Shown one piece after another: positions 34,264 through 43,311 of a stretch of 44,841 nucleotides of DNA; positions within the stretch are counted from its first letter, which is position 1; every line of letters starts with the position of its first letter. A program made the position numbers and the translations under genes. Below the pieces are notes generated by a model. That model saw only the letters and a program-made list of their open reading frames with translations. It searched no databases and had not been told where the DNA came from. Source of the DNA: an uncultured Chromatiaceae bacterium (lineage in GTDB: Bacteria > Pseudomonadota > Gammaproteobacteria > Enterobacterales > Alteromonadaceae); contig CALJUX010000078.1 in the NCBI GenBank assembly GCA_937978655.1, positions 1-44,841 on the forward strand, written 5' to 3'.

Positions 34264-35688
34264 ATGAAACTAGAATCTATTACCGTTCAAAACTTCAAAG
34301 GCATCCGCCGTAAGGCTGTAATACCTCTGGCGCCTGTCACCATGTTGTTTGGTGCGAATAGCTCTGGCAAAAGCAGTATCTTGCATGCATTTTTCTACTT
34401 ATATGAGTTGTTGGTTAACAAAAACGCCGACCCAGAATATTCCACCATAACGGGTGAACATATCTATTTGGGTGGTTTTTCCGAGCTGGTGAATGGCAAG
34501 GACCTATCGAAAACTATCACGTTGGGCGTTACTTTTAGCCTTGATCCCAAAATGGATTTTTATAACACCTTCATGACTGATTCCGACTCGAATGTGTGTG
34601 AGGGTTATATTTCTAACGTAAGTGCACCGGTTATGCACTACGCGATTGAGATGGATATTGGCTATAGCGAGCTTGAGAACAGAGCTTTCGTTAAGCAAAG
34701 CCGTGTCTCGATAAACCATCAGTTATTCTGTTCTCTAAGCGCGGCGGCAGGGAAAAAGTCAGTCACAATTGAGGTTTTACAAGATTTAGCGCTATTTGTC
34801 ATAGGTGATAGGGATGACGACGAATTCCCCCCATTTTTAGATGTCGGTCCTTTTGAATTGAATCTTCCGTATAAAGCTTTGTTGAATGTCGACGAACGGG
34901 TTGGGTTGGAAGATGCCCCACTTGAATGGGATCTTATATGTTCCGAAAAGCCGCTAGCCGGTCGGATCATTACTGAATGCGCTTTTGCGGATACCGTCTT
35001 GGCACCATTACGTCATTTCAGCAAAAGACTACAGCAGCTTATTCATATCGGCCCGCTGCGCGTCATTCCAAATCGAAGCTTTGTGGCAAAAAGATCGCCA
35101 GATAAACCACGTTGGTTTAACGGTGAGGCAGGATGGGACGCCTTTGCTTTTGGCAGTTCAGTGCTGCAGCAGGAAGTGAATGATTGGTACAAAAATCACT
35201 TTAATTGCCCTTATCAGTTTTTGAAGTCACCGTCTGGCTACGGCGTAGCGCTCGCGGATTCAAACAGTGCAATGCCGTTGTTGCCATCACAGGTGGGCGC
35301 AGGTGTATCACAAATTTTTCCATTTGTTGTTGCCGCGGTTAAACCAGATGTAGGCATGATCAGCATCGAACAGCCAGAGCTTCACTTGCATCCGGCTTGG
35401 CAAGTGGAGCTTGCGGATTTAATGCTCACTCAAACCAATCAGTACAGTGCAGATAAGCTATTCCTGGTTGAGACGCATAGCGAGCACATGGTGTTACGTT
35501 TGTTAAAGCGTATTCGAGAGAGTCAGGATGCCAGCCTGCCACTTGATAGCAAGCTGGCCCAGATTATTTTCTGTGAGGTTTTTGACGGAGAGACTCGCAT
35601 TAGGCCTATTGGAATCACCTCTGATGGTGATTTCGACACCGCATGGCCCAATGGCTTTTTTGAAGAACGGGGCAAGGAGTTGTTCTGA
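34264..35688 (+). CDS. OLD/RecF-like AAA ATPase (DUF3696-type)
   Basis: This protein has 474 residues. Walker A is GANSSGKSS near 30, followed after a long insert by the ABC-type signature region, the Walker B ISIEQPELHLHP near 367 and the switch VETHSEH near 404. The C-terminus (IGITSDGDFDTAWPNGFFEE) matches the DUF3696 family of predicted ATPases. It has no TOPRIM domain, so any nuclease must be supplied by a partner. The next gene overlaps its stop by one base (TGATG), so that product is the likely effector. Such ATPases act as phage sensors in several two-gene defence systems. Confidence 0.85.
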   Translation: MKLESITVQNFKGIRRKAVIPLAPVTMLFGANSSGKSSILHAFFYLYELLVNKNADPEYSTITGEHIYLGGFSELVNGKDLSKTITLGVTFSLDPKMDFYNTFMTDSDSNVCEGYISNVSAPVMHYAIEMDIGYSELENRAFVKQSRVSINHQLFCSLSAAAGKKSVTIEVLQDLALFVIGDRDDDEFPPFLDVGPFELNLPYKALLNVDERVGLEDAPLEWDLICSEKPLAGRIITECAFADTVLAPLRHFSKRLQQLIHIGPLRVIPNRSFVAKRSPDKPRWFNGEAGWDAFAFGSSVLQQEVNDWYKNHFNCPYQFLKSPSGYGVALADSNSAMPLLPSQVGAGVSQIFPFVVAAVKPDVGMISIEQPELHLHPAWQVELADLMLTQTNQYSADKLFLVETHSEHMVLRLLKRIRESQDASLPLDSKLAQIIFCEVFDGETRIRPIGITSDGDFDTAWPNGFFEERGKELF

Positions 35689-36590
35689 TGCTGTTTGCAG
35701 AATTTGCGGTAAATCCGGAACAGGTCAATTCGCTCGATAATTTGGCGCAACTCAAATCTAGCTTTGACTTCAGCCGGGGCACATTGATTTCTGCTTTCCC
35801 CAAAAATTGGCTTGCTCTACTTGATCAGCGTATTGCCGGCAATTTAAGCCAGATTCAAAAGCAGCGAATGGTCGCTTTGTTAACAACCATTAGAGATCGT
35901 GCTGTCGTTAAATCAGGGCGAGATTATGCTGGTGATAATTGGGTTCAGGCCGCCCATGCAATCAACGACCAAAAACCGTTTTACAGTATTGTCGGAAGTG
36001 ATACGAATGCTCCGCCACGACATCTGCCATCGCTGGAGCAGCTTGAGTTAATAGACTTTGAAAGTTTCGGCTCTATTGATGTTCCACGCAATGCCCTAGC
36101 TCTTATTCAACCTGTGGCGCCTCTTTTATCAGCATCATCAAGAATCCGTTTGGTTGACCCTTACGCGTGCCCCACTAAACCTAGTGTTACAGCAGTATTG
36201 CGATCACTATTTGGCGTGATTGGCACTAAGCAATGTGTAGTTGAAATTTACAGTAAGGAAGCAGCTGTTAGAGATTTGGTTGAGGCACATTTTCAACAAC
36301 TTACCAGGCTATTACCCGACAACATCCGTTTGATCTGGTCTGTCCTAAATGACGGCGGTACTGGCCAGTTGCATCAGCGATTATTGTTTACTGAAAGAGG
36401 CGGTGTCATTTTTGACCGGGGATTTATTGAGCCTTCAGTTCACGAACAGCGTCTTGTTAGTACAAATCTGCGAACAATGAATAGAGCACAAGTAGATAAT
36501 GCAACTCGAGATTACAACGATGCTCAACCATTCGTGCCGTGTGTTTCCAAACTCAGTTCTACTGATCCTGCCTACTTAACTGAAGATTAA
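35688..36590 (+). CDS. Hypothetical protein, possible phospholipase-D-like effector
   Basis: This 300-residue protein overlaps the ATPase gene by one base. The C-terminal half contains RIRLVDPYA near 165 and LHQRLLFTERGGVIFDRGF near 227-245. The second is like the HxK/HxR-type motif followed by a Gly-rich turn in PLD-fold nucleases and phosphotransferases, with Arg in place of Lys. The N-terminal half (about 1-130) is helical and unrecognised. As the partner of an ATPase without a nuclease domain, it may be its effector. The fold assignment is tentative, because the match is one short motif. Confidence 0.5.
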   Translation: MLFAEFAVNPEQVNSLDNLAQLKSSFDFSRGTLISAFPKNWLALLDQRIAGNLSQIQKQRMVALLTTIRDRAVVKSGRDYAGDNWVQAAHAINDQKPFYSIVGSDTNAPPRHLPSLEQLELIDFESFGSIDVPRNALALIQPVAPLLSASSRIRLVDPYACPTKPSVTAVLRSLFGVIGTKQCVVEIYSKEAAVRDLVEAHFQQLTRLLPDNIRLIWSVLNDGGTGQLHQRLLFTERGGVIFDRGFIEPSVHEQRLVSTNLRTMNRAQVDNATRDYNDAQPFVPCVSKLSSTDPAYLTED

Positions 36591-36591
36591 G

Positions 36592-37284
36592 ATGATATTA
36601 CAACTCTGTGCTACAAATTTTCTGACCAAATGGCTTAAAGCTGATTTACCGCGCTTACCAGTCGAGCCAGGCAAGCAAGTAGGCGTGAACACCGTCACAA
36701 GTGGCAGCACGCAAATGTGTTGGCAGCTTCATATTATCGACAACAGTTATGGTTCGCTGCATAAAACCCTGATAGCTGTCGAAGCCAGTAGCCGGTTTAC
36801 CGTGTTTTTTCCCGTAGTATTGAAGTTAACGGTAGATGAGCTTTCAGCGCGTCTAACAATGGAATGGCAGTGGGTGCTTGCTGAAAGTTTGCGAGTACTT
36901 GAATACATGCCACGTAGTGATATCGCGTTGCTGTTAGACAGACTAAGTCAGCTGAACTTTGACGTTGCCTGGGTGAAAAACACTGACTTAAGTATCAATG
37001 GTCACATTAGTGACGCAGGGCTGTGGGTCACTCAGACTTTAGAGCAAACCAGGCGGGAAGAACTAACGCCTGAGGTAGCCCTAGAGTTAGCCATTTATCT
37101 CAATGGCCAGCCAAAACGCATCAACAAAGGCAAAGATAAGGTGATACCGGTAGAGTCGCTGCTGACATATTGCCAGTTACTTATCTCATCAAAGCAAACG
37201 GCCCAACAATCTGAGGCAGAACCAGCAGAATCAAATCAGCAGCTATTAGCGCCAATTAATTCAATCGTGTATCTTAAACGTTGA
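36592..37284 (+). CDS. Hypothetical protein, DUF6933-like
   Basis: This 230-residue protein starts one base after the previous stop codon. The N-terminal part (ILQLCATNFLTKWLK then CWQLHIIDNSYGSLHKTLIA and VEASSRFTVFFP) resembles the DUF6933 pattern of small proteins of unknown function. The C-terminus is acidic and Gln/Glu-rich (about 205-220) and may be disordered. It lies in the same tight block as the ATPase and PLD-like genes, so it is probably a third component of that module. Family placement is from memory of the motif and is uncertain. Confidence 0.5.
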   Translation: MILQLCATNFLTKWLKADLPRLPVEPGKQVGVNTVTSGSTQMCWQLHIIDNSYGSLHKTLIAVEASSRFTVFFPVVLKLTVDELSARLTMEWQWVLAESLRVLEYMPRSDIALLLDRLSQLNFDVAWVKNTDLSINGHISDAGLWVTQTLEQTRREELTPEVALELAIYLNGQPKRINKGKDKVIPVESLLTYCQLLISSKQTAQQSEAEPAESNQQLLAPINSIVYLKR

Positions 37285-37337
37285 TATGAAAATAGGTCCA
37301 AACAAGGCCCTCAACAGTTGTTTTTCAGGGAAAGAAG

Positions 37338-40238
37338 ATGGTCTCGAATTTCGATTTTTTGCAACACAACTTCACTGATTTATACAATTTCTCCCGAGGC
37401 GCAGAGCAGTATGTCGAGCGAGATCCGCAAGCATGCTTGGTGAAATTGCGTTGTTTTTCTGAACAATTAGTTGATCATCTCTACCATGAGCTAGGGATTA
37501 ACCTAGAGTCTAAAGACGACTTTTACCAACGACTTACAAATCCCCAATTTGAAAAGTTAGTCGAAAAAGGCATTCTCCTAAAACTTAATGCATTACGTAT
37601 TAATGGGAATAAAGCTGCTCATGGTAAAAAAATCAGTCGTAGCGACGCGAAATGGTTGCTCAAAGAGGCTTACCTGGTATCCAAGTGGTTTGCATGTACA
37701 TATTTTCCTGAGATGGCGAGGGAGATACCGGACTATCAAGAGCCGCAAACAAACTCCGAAGCGGTTATGCCGATTGAGTCTAAAACGTCTTCTGTTGAAC
37801 TTGAAGCAGCCCAATTAGAATTAAGAATATTGCAAGAAAAACATGTAAAGGCTTTAGCCGATATCAATCGCCTTGCCAATTCAGTTCAAAATTTAGAAGC
37901 GCTACAAGCGCAATTTGCTTTAGCAAATAATGCCGCGGCACAACAGTTTGATCTAGAAACATCTACAACCATCGCTCATTTATCTTTGGTTGATGCTTAT
38001 AGTGATTTTGAGCTGAATGAAGATCAGCTTGCCCTAGTGCAGTCTCTGGAACAGTTTTTACGTGAACCCAAACCACAAGTTTTTCTACTCAAAGGCTACG
38101 CAGGAACAGGGAAAACTTTTATTACGAAGGGTCTTACCGAATATCTTCGCACTATCGGCAGACACTACACTTTGATGGCTCCAACCGGAAAAGCTGCAAG
38201 AGTTATCGCACAAAAAACGGGGAGTCCAGCATCTACAATTCATCGTACCATTTATTCATTTAAGGACATTCGCGAGTTTAAAGAGCCGGGTGTGGATGGT
38301 TCTGAAACATTCAAATACTATTCACTTCTGCGCGCTAACGAGAATCCAGATAATTCCGTCTATATTTCCGACGAATCTTCAATGATTTCAGATACGTATC
38401 AAGAAAACGAGTTTTTTAGGTTTGGTACGGGTTATTTGCTCACTGACATGATGAAATTCATTAACCTTGATCATAATGACCACTGCAAAAAATTAATTGT
38501 GATTGGCGATTCTGCCCAATTACCGCCGGTTGGAATGGCAACGTCACCAGCACTGGATGCTGATTATTTGAAACAACGCTTTAATGTCGACTGCATGAGT
38601 TATGAGCTTACAACAGTTGTAAGGCAACAGGCCGACTCTGGCGTTATGGCGAATGCAATCATGCTCCGTGAAACGATGGCAACAGGTGTGTTTAACCAAC
38701 TGGATTTTAAGTTGCAATTCCCGGACATTAAAAATATCAAACCAGAAGAACTAGTTCCGGCTTTTCTCAATGCTTGTAAATACAAATCAGTAAGTAATGA
38801 TGCGATTATCGTTAGTGGTTCTAATGCTGATGTGAAGCATTATAACAATCGAATTAGGGAAGAGTTTTTTCCAAACAGCCCTTCCTTACAGCCTAGAGAT
38901 AAGCTAATCGTTGTGAAAAATGTCGAGATATTTGGACATTTAATTACAAATGGTGAGTTTATTTATGTCCGCAGTTGCGATCCCCAACCAGAATTAAGGT
39001 CTATCCCGCTAAAATCAAAAAACAATGGCGGCCTGCTTGAAACCAGAATAGTTCCTTTATTATTTCGTGGTGTTGAATTTTCGTTAAGAACAGAAAGCGA
39101 TACCGTAATCTCGCTGCAATGCAAGATTATTGAAACTTTGCTTAATTCTGAAGATGGCACTTTAAATTCTGATCAACAAAAAGCTCTGTATGTTGATTTT
39201 AAGATGCGGAATTCTTATCTTCGTGAAGGCTCGAAGGAGTTCAAAGATGCCTTAATGTCTGATCCATATTTTAATGCGCTGCGCGCAAAATATGGTTATG
39301 CCATAACTGTGCACAAGGCCCAGGGTAGTGAATGGCGGCACGTGTTTGTAAAATGCAAGGCCCCACAATTTTCGACACTCAGTCAAGCGTACTTCCGATG
39401 GTTGTATACTGCAATTACTCGTACTAAAGAAACGTTATATGTGCTTGATGAACCTCATATTTTGATAGGCTCAGGCATCAAAAAAGCATCTCAAAAAGAC
39501 TTTGGCTGGATTGGTCAATCTGAATCAATTGCACACGCTATGACTCATGAGTCGGCAACAGCATCGAACTCAATGCCATTGATGAATTCTTTAAACCAAC
39601 AGGCGGAAATTTCTTTAGATACTGCTTTTGTGGCAGTGATGGAACCACAGTCTGATATCACAGAAAAACAAGCAACAGACTTTGGTATTCCTTCTGGTGA
39701 GTTGTTTCTGGTTACCTTATTCCAACAAATTCAAAAAATTTTGCTGAATGTTGGTGCAGAGGTGCTGTGGATTGATCATAAACAGTATCAGGAACGCTAT
39801 CTGATTAAGTTCCAGCAAACTGAGTTAACCATCAATGTGCATTACTCTGGAAAAAATAAGGTTACAAAGATACAGAGCGCACAGCTCACCGAAGCGAGCT
39901 CCCAGATTAGTTCAATGCTTAATGTACTTGTTGACCGACCTCTTGCTGTGAACATCCAATGCGATCAGAACCCTATTGAATTGCCCGAGCCATTCTTGGA
40001 AATTTTCCATCAGCGCATAGAGGCGAGCTGTGCCGGACAATCATTTAGAGTTTTGACCGTAAAAGCACGTGACTATTGCCAAGAATATACCTTTGTAAGA
40101 GCAGAAGAATTAGCAACTTTTAGTATTTTCTATAACAGCAAAAAACAAATTAAAAGCTATGCCAGTGTAACTTCTAAAACTAATTCGCCCGCTTTAAGTA
40201 AAGACGTAGAAGCGATGTTCGCATCGGAGATTAAATAA
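37338..40238 (+). CDS. RecD-like SF1 helicase with DUF4145-like N-terminus
   Basis: This protein has 966 residues. The N-terminal domain (about 5-130, ending GNKAAHGKK) is clearly homologous to the N-terminus of HsdR in this operon. A coiled coil follows (about 155-200), then a RecD/UvrD-type motor: Walker A GYAGTGKT near 252, ISDESSMIS near 343, GDSAQLPP near 390, VRQQADSGV near 430, TVHKAQGSEW near 656 and LYTAITRTK near 690. The last 200 residues are unknown. AGGGAAAGAAG precedes the ATG. It should unwind DNA 5'-3' like RecD2. The shared N-terminal domain suggests docking to the same partner as HsdR. Confidence 0.88.
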   Translation: MVSNFDFLQHNFTDLYNFSRGAEQYVERDPQACLVKLRCFSEQLVDHLYHELGINLESKDDFYQRLTNPQFEKLVEKGILLKLNALRINGNKAAHGKKISRSDAKWLLKEAYLVSKWFACTYFPEMAREIPDYQEPQTNSEAVMPIESKTSSVELEAAQLELRILQEKHVKALADINRLANSVQNLEALQAQFALANNAAAQQFDLETSTTIAHLSLVDAYSDFELNEDQLALVQSLEQFLREPKPQVFLLKGYAGTGKTFITKGLTEYLRTIGRHYTLMAPTGKAARVIAQKTGSPASTIHRTIYSFKDIREFKEPGVDGSETFKYYSLLRANENPDNSVYISDESSMISDTYQENEFFRFGTGYLLTDMMKFINLDHNDHCKKLIVIGDSAQLPPVGMATSPALDADYLKQRFNVDCMSYELTTVVRQQADSGVMANAIMLRETMATGVFNQLDFKLQFPDIKNIKPEELVPAFLNACKYKSVSNDAIIVSGSNADVKHYNNRIREEFFPNSPSLQPRDKLIVVKNVEIFGHLITNGEFIYVRSCDPQPELRSIPLKSKNNGGLLETRIVPLLFRGVEFSLRTESDTVISLQCKIIETLLNSEDGTLNSDQQKALYVDFKMRNSYLREGSKEFKDALMSDPYFNALRAKYGYAITVHKAQGSEWRHVFVKCKAPQFSTLSQAYFRWLYTAITRTKETLYVLDEPHILIGSGIKKASQKDFGWIGQSESIAHAMTHESATASNSMPLMNSLNQQAEISLDTAFVAVMEPQSDITEKQATDFGIPSGELFLVTLFQQIQKILLNVGAEVLWIDHKQYQERYLIKFQQTELTINVHYSGKNKVTKIQSAQLTEASSQISSMLNVLVDRPLAVNIQCDQNPIELPEPFLEIFHQRIEASCAGQSFRVLTVKARDYCQEYTFVRAEELATFSIFYNSKKQIKSYASVTSKTNSPALSKDVEAMFASEIK

Positions 40239-41929
40239 TGAGTGTTTCGACCAAGGATGTGTTTGCACTTAGAAAGGCGGGCGAATTAGAGCAGGCTTTT
40301 GCTATGGCGAAACATCTTTTAGATGAAAACCCAAACGATGAATGGAACCAACGTGCAGCAGCTTGGTGTTTGATTGATCTGATAAAAAAAAGTGCGCAGC
40401 ACAATACCCCAGATCAAACCAGTCAATATTTAAATACGTTGAATTCGATCGGCCTTCCTAACGATGAAATACTGCTTAAATCAGTTGCAGCGGTGAAAAC
40501 GCTCGGGTCGGCTGCTGCACCAATAGTGGAGCAGGCTATCGTTGCCAGTAAAGCAAAGGACCACGAAAAGGCCTTATCTTTGTATCTGGAAGCACTTCGT
40601 TTATGTCCTGATGACCACGGAATTAAGCAAAAAATCGGGTGGGAACAGTACCGCGTTGCAAGTATTAAACTTAAAGAAGAAAAGCCAGAAACTCAGGCAG
40701 TTAAAAAATTATTAAATAGCTACCTCAATTTACAGCTTGAGAGGCCATCTCTTTTGCATTCGTCTATGCTGCGAATTGCTGTGTCGATAGCTAAAGAAGA
40801 TAACTTCAATTTAGTGGCGTTTTTGCGGATCTGGGGGATTGAAAATATACAGGAGCAGGATTTCCAGCCTTATCACCAAGATGCAACTGGTAAAGTCTCA
40901 CCTTCGTTAGCCGAAAAATTACTGTTAAAAGTGTTTAAACAAGCAATACAACAGGGCGACGCAAACTTTATCTCTCAAACGTTACCGGTGTTAGAAAAAG
41001 CCATAACAACTTCAGTCGATCCTATTTGGTTAACATACTACAAAGCAAAAGCGTTGTTATTGCTGGGTTATGCTGATGATGCTTTCAAATTTATAGTCGC
41101 TATTGCTGGCAAAAAGATGTCAGAGTATTGGATATGGGAGCTGTTAGGTGATATCAAACAACAGTTGCAAGACGATTCAGCAATGGATTTTTACGGCAAA
41201 GCGCTGGCACTTAAACCTGATGAGCTTTATGTAGCAAAGCTGCGATTGAAATTAGCTCATTGGTTTCTGTTTAAGAGTAATTTATCAGCTGCTAAATGTG
41301 AGCTGGAACAGATCAAACGTACTGCCGAAAATCTTGGTCATAACATTAGCCCTGAAGCACTGCAGCTTATGCAGCAACAGTGGTTTGAAGAAACAAAAGC
41401 ATCCAAAACTAACGTAGCCTTTTATTCCGATGCCGCTGGCCGTGCTGAGGCAGTCCTTTATAGGGATCATCCGACATTTATTGGTGTTGTCGCTGAAAGC
41501 TTTGCTATTAAAGACAAGCCCAATAAAAAGAAATATCGAATAATCTTTAAAATGAGTAGTTCAGGGAATCCATATGAGACCTCTGTCGGTGAGCAAAAGT
41601 TAAAAGCCTTAAACTTAGGCACTGGTGATGTTATTGCAATAAAAGGCGAAATGCCTCAGGACGGTGGCAAGTTTATGGTATTAAGCATTGCACGTGCGTC
41701 AGTTACTGCAGATCCATCTCTGGTAAAAAATTTTGAAGAAATATGCAGTGTTTCTGATGCTGGTCTGGGGTTTACTTCCTCAAGTATCTTTATCGATGCG
41801 AATACAGTCAAACATCACAATATACAAAAAGGCAATCAAGTATCTGGAGTTGCGATAAAAAGTTACGATAAGAAAAAAGACAAATGGGGCTGGAAGGCAC
41901 TGAAAATAAATTCCGTAACGCCCTCTTAA
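40238..41929 (+). CDS. TPR-repeat protein with C-terminal OB-like domain
   Basis: This 563-residue protein overlaps the helicase stop codon by one base (TAATG), so it is translationally coupled to it. Residues 1-400 are helical repeats of TPR type (for example AKDHEKALSLYLEALRLCPD and AMDFYGKALALKPDELYVAK). The C-terminal 160 residues (HPTFIGVVAESFAIKDKPNK then GTGDVIAIKGEMPQDGG) are beta-rich and look like two small OB/cold-shock-like barrels that could bind nucleic acid. It is the last gene of the ten-gene operon. A scaffold for the RecD-like helicase is a reasonable guess. Confidence 0.75.
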   Translation: MSVSTKDVFALRKAGELEQAFAMAKHLLDENPNDEWNQRAAAWCLIDLIKKSAQHNTPDQTSQYLNTLNSIGLPNDEILLKSVAAVKTLGSAAAPIVEQAIVASKAKDHEKALSLYLEALRLCPDDHGIKQKIGWEQYRVASIKLKEEKPETQAVKKLLNSYLNLQLERPSLLHSSMLRIAVSIAKEDNFNLVAFLRIWGIENIQEQDFQPYHQDATGKVSPSLAEKLLLKVFKQAIQQGDANFISQTLPVLEKAITTSVDPIWLTYYKAKALLLLGYADDAFKFIVAIAGKKMSEYWIWELLGDIKQQLQDDSAMDFYGKALALKPDELYVAKLRLKLAHWFLFKSNLSAAKCELEQIKRTAENLGHNISPEALQLMQQQWFEETKASKTNVAFYSDAAGRAEAVLYRDHPTFIGVVAESFAIKDKPNKKKYRIIFKMSSSGNPYETSVGEQKLKALNLGTGDVIAIKGEMPQDGGKFMVLSIARASVTADPSLVKNFEEICSVSDAGLGFTSSSIFIDANTVKHHNIQKGNQVSGVAIKSYDKKKDKWGWKALKINSVTPS

Positions 41930-42217
41930 TTAACCTTAAAAAAGGGAGTTCGATATTAGTTTGGTTCAAATGCTGTAAGACCTCACCCGAATCTACCGCC
42001 ATCCTGGTTCTTTTTATTGATTACCTTACGTTGAGATTACTCCGGAAGGTAATACCGAACATAGTGGTATTAATAATTATATTTCGGTAATTAGTTTTAC
42101 TTTTATAATGGCTTTGGGTGATGAATTTCTAGCTATCTACATGATTCATATCGCTTATATCTGATGGCATGCCTCGTGAATTATCTCCTGTGACCAACAT
42201 TTCATAGGAGATACAAA
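41930..42217. promoter_or_regulatory. Intergenic region after the hsd operon
   Basis: No gene is visible. ATTACCTT (42020-42027) and AAGGTAAT (42046-42053) form a perfect 8-bp inverted repeat, and TACCGAA (42053-42059) and TTCGGTA (42083-42089) form a second, adjacent 7-bp one. They may end the long operon. A TATAAT at 42104-42109 is a good -10 candidate for the MBL gene, with only a weak -35 sequence upstream. Confidence 0.45.
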
Positions 42218-43309
42218 ATGGGTTACGAAGTAGATTTTTTAGGTGTAGGCAGCGAGTCTAAAAGTGGCGATGCCATTGCCATTCGGTTTGGCAATTTGCA
42301 TGGCCGCCGAGACGAGCAAACAGTAGTGGTGATTGATGGCGGTTTTAGCGATACCGGTATTGAATTGGTTGAGCATATCCGCACGCACTTTGGTACTGAT
42401 ACCGTTGACCTTGTCATCAGTTCCCATCCGGATCAAGACCACATCAATGGTCTTGAGGCGTTATTAAATGAGCTCGATGTCAAAGAGCTGTGGTTGCATC
42501 AGCCATGGCAGCATAACCAAAACTTAGCCGATGAGTTTGCTGATGGCCGTTTAACCGATTCAAGCCTTGGCGAGCGTTTAAAACAAAACTTAGAGCGGGC
42601 CTGGTCGCTGGCTAAACTGGCGAACCGCAAAGGTATAGTGCTCAAAGAGCCATTCACTGGGCTGACTGATAAATCGGGGGCAGTCAAAGTGTTGGGCCCC
42701 AGCCAGTCTTATTATGAATCATTGATCCCTGATTTTGATGGTATGCCTGCCCGAGCAGACAAGGGGGCAGTTTCCAATGAGAGTTGGCTGACATCAGCGT
42801 TGCGAAAAGTCACAGAATTTTTTGCAAACTGGGGCGAAGACCATATTTCAGACGACGGTCAAACGTCGGCAAAAAACAACTCGAGCGTGATCACCCAGCT
42901 GATTGTCGATGGCAAGCGCCTGGTGTTCACTGCGGATGCCGGTATTCAGGCTTTAGCACATGCTGCAGACCAAATAGATGGCTGTCAGTCAGGTGCCGAG
43001 TTGAAGCTGATTCAAATTCCACATCATGGTAGCAAACGCAATATTGGGCCAACGGTATTAAACCGTTTGATTGGTGAGCCCGTGCCGCATGGTGAGCAGC
43101 GTTCAGTCATGGCTATAGCGTCTACTGCCAAAGCCGGCGAACCAAAGCACCCAAGAAAGGCGGTGTTGAATGCTTTTAATCATCGCGGAGCCCGGGTTTT
43201 GGTCACTCGTGGTCAAGGCATTATGCACTATCACAATTCGCCTGGACGGGCAGGTTGGTCGTCATCAACTCCTGAGCCATACCACTTCTCTTACGAGGAG
43301 GAGGTATAA
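42218..43309 (+). CDS. ComEC/Rec2-like metallo-beta-lactamase-fold hydrolase
   Basis: This protein has 363 residues. The metal-binding motif SHPDQDHINGL near 68-78 and the downstream FTADAG (Asp ligand) and IPHHGSKRN near 267-275 match the ComEC-type branch of the MBL fold, which often acts on nucleic acids or cyclic nucleotides. The first His-x-His is HPD here, as is common in this branch. It has no signal peptide, so it is cytoplasmic. ATAGGAGAT precedes the ATG. The next gene starts 3 nt after its stop and encodes a membrane protein, suggesting that the pair works together at the membrane. Confidence 0.85.
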   Translation: MGYEVDFLGVGSESKSGDAIAIRFGNLHGRRDEQTVVVIDGGFSDTGIELVEHIRTHFGTDTVDLVISSHPDQDHINGLEALLNELDVKELWLHQPWQHNQNLADEFADGRLTDSSLGERLKQNLERAWSLAKLANRKGIVLKEPFTGLTDKSGAVKVLGPSQSYYESLIPDFDGMPARADKGAVSNESWLTSALRKVTEFFANWGEDHISDDGQTSAKNNSSVITQLIVDGKRLVFTADAGIQALAHAADQIDGCQSGAELKLIQIPHHGSKRNIGPTVLNRLIGEPVPHGEQRSVMAIASTAKAGEPKHPRKAVLNAFNHRGARVLVTRGQGIMHYHNSPGRAGWSSSTPEPYHFSYEEEV

Positions 43310-43311
43310 CC

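Noticed and set aside
41884..42090. Small ORF after the TPR gene
   Set aside because: It overlaps the end of the TPR gene in another frame, has no ribosome-binding site and runs through AT-rich sequence with inverted repeats.
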